A DNA stretch of 37,950 nt from Pseudomonadota bacterium. GTDB taxonomy: Bacteria > Pseudomonadota > Gammaproteobacteria > Burkholderiales > Burkholderiaceae_F. The position numbers and the translations under genes are program-made. The stretch covers positions 1 to 37,950 of the forward strand of contig JAKCCX010000019.1 in assembly GCA_021838715.1 (NCBI GenBank). The letters are read 5' to 3'. Below, one piece after another: positions 33,800-37,950 of the stretch. Each line of letters starts with the position of its first letter. Position 1 is the first letter of the stretch. The notes below the pieces were generated by a model. The model was given only the letters and a program-made list of their open reading frames with translations, was not told the origin of the DNA and did not search any database.

Positions 33800-34378
33800 A
33801 TGATGGAAAGCGAGGAATTCGTGATGGAAAGGACGCGCGCCTGGGTCGACCGCGCCGTTATCGGGCTCAACCTGTGCCCGTTTGCAAAGGGTCCGCAGAG
33901 CAAGGGACAGGTTCGTTACGTCGTCTGCCTCGCGACCGAGGTAGAGGGTCTGCTTGCGGCGCTGCTCGATGAGTTGCGCTTGCTGGTCGGTGTCCCATCC
34001 GACAGCGTGGAAACGACCCTGCTCATTCATCCATACGTTCTCAACGACTTTTCCGACTACAACGACTTTCTCGATGTGGCCGAGGCCGCGGTGCGGGAAC
34101 TGGACCTCGAGGGAGTTATCCAGGTCGCCAGCTTTCATCCGCAGTACCGGTTTTCCGGCAGTGCGCCCGGGGACTTGGGCAATGCCACCAACCGTTCACC
34201 CTACCCGACGCTGCACCTGATCCGCGAAGAGAGCATCGACCGCGCGATCGATGCGTTTCCGGACCCTGCTGCGATATTCGACAACAATATCGCCACCATG
34301 GAGCGGGTCGGTGCATCGGGATGGGCCGCGTTGCTCAAGCAATGTCAGGACGACGCGGCAGGCAGGAAAAAGCCCTGA
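33800..34378 (+). CDS. DUF1415 family protein
   Basis: 192 residues, ATG at 33800 (a second ATG follows directly), GGGAG a few nt upstream. The N-terminus shows RTRAWVDRAVIGLNLCPFAK with a conserved Cys, then HPYVLNDFSDYNDFLDVAEA and ASFHPQYRFSGSAPGDLGNA followed by TNRSPYPTLHLIREESIDRA, the family hallmarks. The function is unknown; conserved Cys, His, Tyr, Arg and Asn suggest an enzyme. It follows glgP by 11 nt and is probably co-transcribed with it, ending inside a hairpin terminator. Confidence 0.88.
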   Translation: MMESEEFVMERTRAWVDRAVIGLNLCPFAKGPQSKGQVRYVVCLATEVEGLLAALLDELRLLVGVPSDSVETTLLIHPYVLNDFSDYNDFLDVAEAAVRELDLEGVIQVASFHPQYRFSGSAPGDLGNATNRSPYPTLHLIREESIDRAIDAFPDPAAIFDNNIATMERVGASGWAALLKQCQDDAAGRKKP

Positions 34379-34397
34379 CCGCGAACGGTCGGGGCTT
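34370..34397. terminator. Hairpin at the left edge of the toxin-antitoxin islet
   Basis: AAGCCCTGACCG and CGGTCGGGGCTT pair over 12 bp (one G-T pair) around CGAA. The hairpin overlaps the DUF1415 stop. A five-T run follows on the minus strand, so it also fits the end of the hipBA transcript about 110 nt away. On the minus strand it is preceded by GCCACCA (34400-34415 region), like a tRNA end plus terminator; a diverged copy is at 37683-37725. Confidence 0.7.
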
Positions 34398-34508
34398 GAT
34401 TGTTGGTGGCGTACGGACGCCGGTGTTATTCCGCATTCGTTCAATTGAATGGCAGTGTGGCGGGCTGGCGAGTGAGTGCGCGGCGTGCACGGTCGCCTTA
34501 CTGGTGGT

Positions 34509-35804
34509 TCAAACGGAGGGCTCGGCGGCTGCGTCATTGTCGGCGGCGGGATCGGTAAGCCGCCGAATCGTCAGGGCACAGCGTTGCTCAATCAAGGTAT
34601 TGATTTGCTCAACCACGGCGTTGCCAGCAAAGCTGTGTCCGGGGTCGGACTGGAGCTTGCGCGCCGTCACTGGCAGTAACTTTGCCAACTCCAGAATGCG
34701 ACGTTTGGCCTGCGCCTTAGTCAAGCCTACGCCTTCGGCGAACTGCTCCCAGTGCCGTGCCTGGACTTCACTGAACTTGTACTTGCTGCCGATTTTCATC
34801 GCCATCTTCTGCGTCAGTGTCGGATAAACCGCCGTCGAGAGCGTGTCGTAAAACGGTGCCAGAACGGGGGCCTTACCTGAGTACAGCAGAGAGAAATTCT
34901 TGGCGTGCGCATCATGATTGCCAATCAGCGCATTGAAGATTACATAGTCGAGCAGTCGCAGGACTTGCGGCGCACTGGGGCGGGTTGCACTGCGCACCAG
35001 ATCAAAACACTGCGCCAGATCCGGACCACCTTCATTCTGGTATTTCATTTCCGGCACCACGCCCAGTGCCTGGCAAAAGTCCTCTTGATGCAGCCGTTGC
35101 CGGTGCCCCTGGGCATCGATCGGTCGGTCGTAGCGCTCAACCAGTAGAAAGGAGCGATCCAATACCTGGTGAACCTTTGACTTTGCCGGTTTGAGCTGCA
35201 TGGCCCCTGCCAGTGCCATGCAGAATCCTTCGTTGATCACGCTGTCTTCAACGGCGCGGATGGCCGGTTTCAGGATGTGCGAGCTAGGCGTGCCGTTGAG
35301 GGGCAGCCCGATGCGCGCACCATCGAAAACCACTGGTAACTTGTCATGGGCGCCCGCCAAGGAAAGCCGCAAGCCGTCTTTGCCTGCCAACATGGGGCGA
35401 CGCGGCAATTCGTCCAGGATGGCAACGACTTCCTCGTTGCTCAGCCATTGAACGTCATCGCTGCAGCTCGGCGCAGGCAAGGCCTGCCCCGGTTCAAGGA
35501 ACGTCACGGCTCCGGCGCATTCGCCGCCGATGTGGTCCAGCAGCGCAAAGTCGTTCTGGCCAGACACATGAAACTGCTGCGCAATCAGTCGGCGCATCTG
35601 TCCTTCGGGTAGAAGACCAGCAAAAAAGGGCCGCGTTTTGCGATCGTCAAATGGCTCTGCTTGCAGGGGCAGTGAGGCGGACAAGGCAACGGCGTCTTTG
35701 TGTGACAGCCAACCGGGTGCGTAGCAAAAGTTTAGCCGCCCATCGACCAGCGCCAACGTGCCGACACGATCTGCGAATAGCCAGACTTCGAGCTCATGCG
35801 CCAT
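34509..35804 (-). CDS. hipA: HipA-type serine/threonine kinase toxin
   Basis: 431 residues from ATG 35804, with GAGGGTGG ahead; the start overlaps the hipB stop by 11 nt. HipA phosphorylates a target (glutamyl-tRNA synthetase in E. coli) to stop growth and form persisters. Visible motifs: FFAGLLPEGQ (60-69), phosphate loop RLSLAGAHDK with S148 as likely autophosphorylation site (146-155), HILKPA, VERYDR, the HQEDFCQALG segment, catalytic IGNHDAHAKN with D298 (294-303), and metal-binding PFYD (317-320). E. coli HipA is 440 residues. All key residues are present, so it should be active. AT content is higher than in neighbours. Confidence 0.94.
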   Translation of the reverse strand: MAHELEVWLFADRVGTLALVDGRLNFCYAPGWLSHKDAVALSASLPLQAEPFDDRKTRPFFAGLLPEGQMRRLIAQQFHVSGQNDFALLDHIGGECAGAVTFLEPGQALPAPSCSDDVQWLSNEEVVAILDELPRRPMLAGKDGLRLSLAGAHDKLPVVFDGARIGLPLNGTPSSHILKPAIRAVEDSVINEGFCMALAGAMQLKPAKSKVHQVLDRSFLLVERYDRPIDAQGHRQRLHQEDFCQALGVVPEMKYQNEGGPDLAQCFDLVRSATRPSAPQVLRLLDYVIFNALIGNHDAHAKNFSLLYSGKAPVLAPFYDTLSTAVYPTLTQKMAMKIGSKYKFSEVQARHWEQFAEGVGLTKAQAKRRILELAKLLPVTARKLQSDPGHSFAGNAVVEQINTLIEQRCALTIRRLTDPAADNDAAAEPSV

Positions 35805-36054
35805 GGTTGCCACCCTCGCGTTGATCATTGGCCGCAGATGATGGCAACCCGCTCAACTGGACCTCTCCACCCAGGGCATCAATGACCCGCAGTACGTTTT
35901 CCAGCCGCAAGGTGGGCTTGCCTGCTTCAAGGTCGACAATGAAGCGCACACCCACCCCAGCTGCCAGCGCCAACTGGGGCTGGGTCAGCCCGATTTGCTT
36001 GCGAGCGGCACGTAGTGCATCGCCGAGTTGTTGCGGTGATCGAATGGATGTCAT
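35794..36054 (-). CDS. hipB: HipB-type antitoxin, helix-turn-helix repressor
   Basis: 86 residues with one Xre-type helix-turn-helix: RSPQQLGDALRAARKQIGLT, then QPQLALAAGVGVRFIVDLEA, GKPTLRLENVLRVIDALGG. The C-terminal tail (SGLPSSAANDQREGG) is flexible. HipB binds HipA and represses its own promoter through inverted repeats. The gene ends inside the start of hipA, which keeps antitoxin expression ahead of toxin. Three TTCCCG-NN-CGGGAA operators lie upstream. No clear Shine-Dalgarno sequence is seen before ATG 36054. Confidence 0.93.
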   Translation of the reverse strand: MTSIRSPQQLGDALRAARKQIGLTQPQLALAAGVGVRFIVDLEAGKPTLRLENVLRVIDALGGEVQLSGLPSSAANDQREGGNHGA

Positions 36055-36063
36055 GGCTTACTA

Positions 36064-36083
36064 AATTTCCCGTTCGGGAAATT
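36064..36083. promoter_or_regulatory. hip operator 1
   Basis: AATTTCCCGTTCGGGAAATT, a 20-nt near-perfect palindrome 10 nt upstream of the hipB start. It overlaps the 3' part of the predicted -10 element and covers the expected transcription start, so HipB binding here should block initiation. Confidence 0.8.
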
Positions 36084-36109
36084 ATCAGCCACATCCGGAC
36101 TAAGTGCAA
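36081..36109 (-). promoter_or_regulatory. hipBA promoter
   Basis: On the minus strand TTGCAC (36104-36109), 17 nt spacer, GATAAT (36081-36086). The -10 matches five of six consensus positions. It is flanked by operators 1 and 2. Confidence 0.55.
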
Positions 36110-36115
36110 GCGATA

Positions 36116-36131
36116 TTTCCCGTTCGGGAGG
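36116..36131. promoter_or_regulatory. hip operator 2
   Basis: TTTCCCGTTCGGGAGG: left half matches operator 1, right half is decayed in the last two bases. It sits just upstream of the -35 element, its centre 50 nt from operator 1. Confidence 0.65.
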
Positions 36132-36164
36132 TTTTGGTGTGGTTAGGCATGATTCGGCCCTTTG

Positions 36165-36180
36165 TTTCCCGATCGGGAAA
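36165..36180. promoter_or_regulatory. hip operator 3
   Basis: TTTCCCGATCGGGAAA, a perfect 16-nt palindrome. Its centre is 49 nt from operator 2, giving a near-even 50-nt spacing of all three sites, close to five helical turns. Confidence 0.7.
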
Positions 36181-36399
36181 TAAAAAGCTGCTCTCAATTC
36201 CAAATTGACACCCATTCACATCCAACGTGGCGGTTCACACCGCCAGTTCCCGCAAACGGATCCGCGCCCGGGAAGACGAACGCAGCAGTCGGGGGGCGCC
36301 GGAAACGCCGTAGTCCCCGGCGGTGCGGTGCGTACCGCCGGTACGCACCGCACCGAAAACCGAAAAAAGAAAGGAGGGAAACGCCCCAGGACGCTACAC
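36181..36399. other. Non-coding gap between abiE remnant and hip operators, with a long hairpin
   Basis: Apart from the hip operators to its left, the gap between hipB and the abiEii remnant (36055-36399) has no gene I can support. Its main structure is a perfect 16-bp inverted repeat at 36321-36336 / 36340-36355 around GCC, with arms CGGTGCGGTGCGTACC and its complement. No T-run follows on either side, although A-rich DNA (36356-36372) lies next to it. It may be a repeat-type palindrome or a terminator for the decayed abiE transcript. Confidence 0.6.
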
Positions 36400-36776
36400 T
36401 TATCCAAAGTGCGGTGCCACAACACCATGAGCATGATCGCGCACGAAAGACTTGAGATCCTCGCTGAATTTCTTCAGCCGATTGCGTGAGACGCCTTCAG
36501 AAAACGGATCGAAGGAGCCGTCCAAGCCTCGGTAGTCGAGCGTGATGTCCACATCCTCGGAGAAACGCGCAATGGCTCCGAACACCTTGGAGAGCGATGT
36601 GCCGCCCTTGAAGGCCATTGGCAGTCGGTCGGGCATGGTGAACAGGGCCTCTGCAGCACCCAGCAGACCCAGACATCCTTTTCGAGTACGACGGGCGAGC
36701 GGGCAAGCTGCGGAGCCAGTGCCCGATAGATTTGGGACTGCTCTTGAGGTTTCAGGTGCAGGAAGGACTCAGGCAT
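36400..36776 (-). pseudogene. abiEii: AbiEii nucleotidyltransferase toxin, frameshifted and truncated
   Basis: The ATG at 36776 overlaps abiEi by 8 nt, as usual for AbiE loci. The first 42 residues (SFLHLKPQEQSQIYRALAPQ to DVWVCWVLQ) are normal for AbiEii. Near 36650 two extra bases (CAGAGGCC where CAGGCC would keep frame) shift the frame; the family sequence goes on in another frame as LFTMPDRLPMAFKGGTSLSK, VFGAIARFSEDVDITLDYRG with the nucleotidyltransferase GG-S and DxD motifs, and stops at 36400 after HGVVAPHFG. Full-length AbiEii has about 300 residues, so more than half is lost. Toxin activity is not expected, unless the reading frame is restored and a short form works. Confidence 0.85.
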
Positions 36777-37389
36777 GAACGGCCGTCCGCTCGCTCCGGA
36801 AGATGGCGTCGCTCATCCACGCGGGCATTGACCTGGTGGCTGACTTCAGCACCTCGAACTCGCTCGATCCCAGCTTGCGCCGAATCTTCTCGACGAGAGC
36901 TGGCGTTACTTCCGTCTTGCCGAGGTACCACATCGCCGAAAGCGCGAGTCCGGCGGGTCGACCCGCCAGGGCCAGCTTGCGCTGACAGACGTGCTGCAGG
37001 CGGATCTCCATCTTCCCCACGCGGATGCGCTTCGACGGACCGGATGTCACGAATACCGACTGGGTCGGAACCTGTGTGGTCAGTTCGAGCCGACGCGCCG
37101 CTTCGGCACCGTGAACCTGGACGACGGCGCCAGTGGTCTTGGCGACGGTCTCGGCCACCTTCAGCGGCGAGGGGCTAACCTTGCCGACGAAACGGCTGAC
37201 CTCGGGACGCACAAAGACGCCGCGCGTCACGCGCTCGATCGACCCTGCCTTGACGAGGCGGGAGAGGGTCTGATCGACGGACGCACGCGTGCCGCACTCC
37301 AGGAATGCCGTTGGGGTGAAAGGCTCCCCGATCGGCATCGCCTCGATGCGCTGGCGAATCAGCTCGGCAGTCTTGGTCGCCGTGTTCAT
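36769..37389 (-). CDS. abiEi: AbiEi-type antitoxin / transcription repressor
   Basis: 206 residues from ATG 37389 (MNTATKTAELIRQRIEAMPI). An N-terminal winged helix follows (TPTAFLECGTRASVDQTLSR, LVKAGSIERVTRGVFVRPE), then the antitoxin domain with VVQVHGAEAARRLELTTQVP, TSGPSKRIRVGKMEIRLQHV and WYLGKTEVTPALVEKIR. AbiEi represses its operon and neutralises the AbiEii nucleotidyltransferase in a type IV manner. The gene is complete. The partner toxin downstream is broken, so this is now an orphan antitoxin, possibly kept as a repressor or to protect against AbiEii from elsewhere. The promoter leaves almost no 5' leader. Confidence 0.9.
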   Translation of the reverse strand: MNTATKTAELIRQRIEAMPIGEPFTPTAFLECGTRASVDQTLSRLVKAGSIERVTRGVFVRPEVSRFVGKVSPSPLKVAETVAKTTGAVVQVHGAEAARRLELTTQVPTQSVFVTSGPSKRIRVGKMEIRLQHVCQRKLALAGRPAGLALSAMWYLGKTEVTPALVEKIRRKLGSSEFEVLKSATRSMPAWMSDAIFRSERTAVHA

Positions 37390-37396
37390 GTACGAA

Positions 37397-37425
37397 AATA
37401 TATGCGATGTTCTGACAAACTGCAA
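37397..37425 (-). promoter_or_regulatory. abiE promoter, apparently leaderless
   Basis: Minus strand: TTGCAG (37420-37425), 17-nt spacer, TATATT (37397-37402). The ATG at 37389 lies only 7 nt after the -10 element, so transcription would start at or next to the start codon. Confidence 0.5.
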
Positions 37426-37429
37426 GTGT

Positions 37430-37676
37430 GATGACTCGCAGGGAAGGCGGTTGATGAATTCGTTCGAAATGCCCGGATTCCCGGTCTGCTGGCTCCTTTA
37501 TGCCGATCCCGGTTTGGCTCCTATACGCCGATCTTTGACGCAGGGAGCGAGGCCGGAGCGAGGAATGGCCAGGAGAGAGTGGAATGTGGCCGGGAACGGC
37601 CAATTCTGGCGGTTGGCGAAGTCCGCAGGCTTCCGCACGAATACCCGCAAACACGCGGGAACTGGCGCAGTCGGAC
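37430..37676. other. Gene-free stretch upstream of abiE with short repeats
   Basis: No coding sequence is supported. A 19-nt direct repeat with two mismatches is present at 37490-37508 and 37515-37533 (TGGCTCC-TATA/TTAT-GCCGATC type, 25-nt period), and small inverted repeats GGCCGGGAACGGCC (near 37590) and CCCGCAAACACGCGGG. They may be remnants of a mobile element or regulatory sites of abiE. Confidence 0.4.
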
Positions 37677-37710
37677 AAGAAAAAACCCCAACCGAGAACG
37701 GTTGAGGTTT
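37677..37710 (-). terminator. Terminator following a tRNA-like 3' end
   Basis: Minus strand: AAACCTCAACCG-TTCT-CGGTTGGGGTTT followed by a T-run (37680-37685). It directly follows CCACCACCA (37717-37725) of the tRNA/tmRNA-like remnant. The hairpin at 34370-34397 has the same plan. Confidence 0.75.
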
Positions 37711-37750
37711 CATTAATGGTGGTGGAACACGGAACCGAACCCGCATCCGT
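37711..37750 (-). other. tRNA/tmRNA 3'-end-like remnant
   Basis: On the minus strand GGATGCGGGTTCGGTTCCG, then TGTTCCACCACCA: a T-arm-like GGGTTCG followed by an acceptor end with CCA and a terminator. The T-stem does not pair well and no matching 5' acceptor strand or D/anticodon arms can be found upstream on the minus strand (37750-37830), so it is a fragment and not a working tRNA. Such ends are common integration sites for islands. Confidence 0.5.
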
Positions 37751-37850
37751 CATCTGAACCAGATACGAAAACGGGGCCATCGCAGGTGCTCACCTGTACG
37801 AAACGAGCATTTCGCATCGTGATAACGTCGCGCATCGGCCAGACCACTGG

Positions 37851-37879
37851 TTGCGCCAGTCCCAAGATGGGACTACATT
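37851..37879 (+). promoter_or_regulatory. higB promoter with embedded operator
   Basis: TTGCGC (37851-37856), 17-nt spacer, TACATT (37874-37879). The spacer contains an inverted repeat AGTCCC-AAGAT-GGGACT (37858-37874), placed for repression by a HigA-type antitoxin. The higB ATG follows 6 nt after the -10. Confidence 0.5.
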
Positions 37880-37885
37880 CGACCA

Positions 37886-37950
37886 ATGCAAGTGATTGCC
37901 GTGTCTACCCTTCGGACCTTCTGGGAGCGCCACCCCGACGCCGAGCAGCC
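37886..37950 (+). CDS. higB: HigB-type mRNA interferase toxin, partial
   Basis: Only the first 21 codons are inside the window: MQVIAVSTLRTFWERHPDAE, the usual opening of HigB proteins of the HigBA type II toxin-antitoxin family, which cut mRNA on the ribosome. The rest, and an expected higA downstream, lie outside. It starts ATG 37886 with almost no leader behind a promoter that contains an operator-like inverted repeat. Confidence 0.8.
   Translation, partial: MQVIAVSTLRTFWERHPDAEQ

Noticed and set aside
37175-37780. A minus-strand 201-codon frame reading through the tRNA-like end into abiEi
   Set aside because: It crosses a terminator and the tRNA-like remnant and overlaps abiEi in another frame without homology.
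37711-37830. Complete tRNA or tmRNA gene on the minus strand
   Set aside because: Only the 3' T-arm-like and CCA part can be seen; T-stem pairing is poor and no 5' acceptor strand or anticodon arm fits within 90 nt.

Overview
The window looks like a GC-rich chromosomal segment from a betaproteobacterium, most likely Burkholderiales. The main support is the minus-strand block yebC-type / purD / hemF / nadD / rsfS / rlmH / maf with rng nearby, an order I know from that group. The genus cannot be fixed from the sequence. The window starts inside an acyltransferase gene and ends inside a higB toxin gene.

Region 1 (1-8836) is a cell-envelope glycan cluster. Read on the minus strand it holds an MsbA-type lipid A flippase, a WecA/MraY-type sugar-1-phosphate transferase, a coiled-coil membrane protein with 66-bp internal repeats, a GT2 glycosyltransferase, a 42-codon ORF, a WaaE/KdtX-like GT2 enzyme, a GT9 heptosyltransferase-like protein and an acyltransferase-3 protein. 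Several junctions overlap by 1-4 nt. A second GT9 gene diverges on the plus strand. Together they fit assembly, decoration and export of a lipopolysaccharide.

Region 2 (8844-23247) is housekeeping: RNase G, a TonB-dependent receptor on the opposite strand lying between rng and maf, then maf, rlmH, rsfS (with a long Ala/Lys-rich tail), nadD, hemF, purD and a YebC/PmpR regulator, mostly with 4-nt overlaps. An ArnT/PMT-like membrane glycosyltransferase, aminopeptidase N and a periplasmic PCuAC copper chaperone follow.

Region 3 (23248-34397) holds an orphan 38-residue membrane protein behind an FNR/CRP-type box and ahead of a terminator, a 4-oxalocrotonate tautomerase-like protein, a YghU-type glutathione transferase, a lipoprotein, and two adjacent c-di-GMP genes: a membrane PAS-GGDEF-EAL protein and a globin-GAF-EAL protein predicted to sense oxygen. 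After them come a secreted Pro/Trp-rich protein with WxxGxW-like motifs, an alpha-glucan phosphorylase and a DUF1415 protein. The second-messenger genes and the WxxGxW protein may link oxygen level to matrix or surface behaviour; this is inference.

Region 4 (34370-37950) is an accessory islet of toxin-antitoxin genes: hipBA with three evenly phased operators, an abiE locus with intact antitoxin but frameshifted and truncated toxin, and the start of higB behind its own operator-containing promoter. The hipBA/abiE part lies between two diverged copies of a CCACCA + hairpin sequence that resembles a tRNA or tmRNA 3' end followed by its terminator, suggesting insertion at, or duplication of, such an end.
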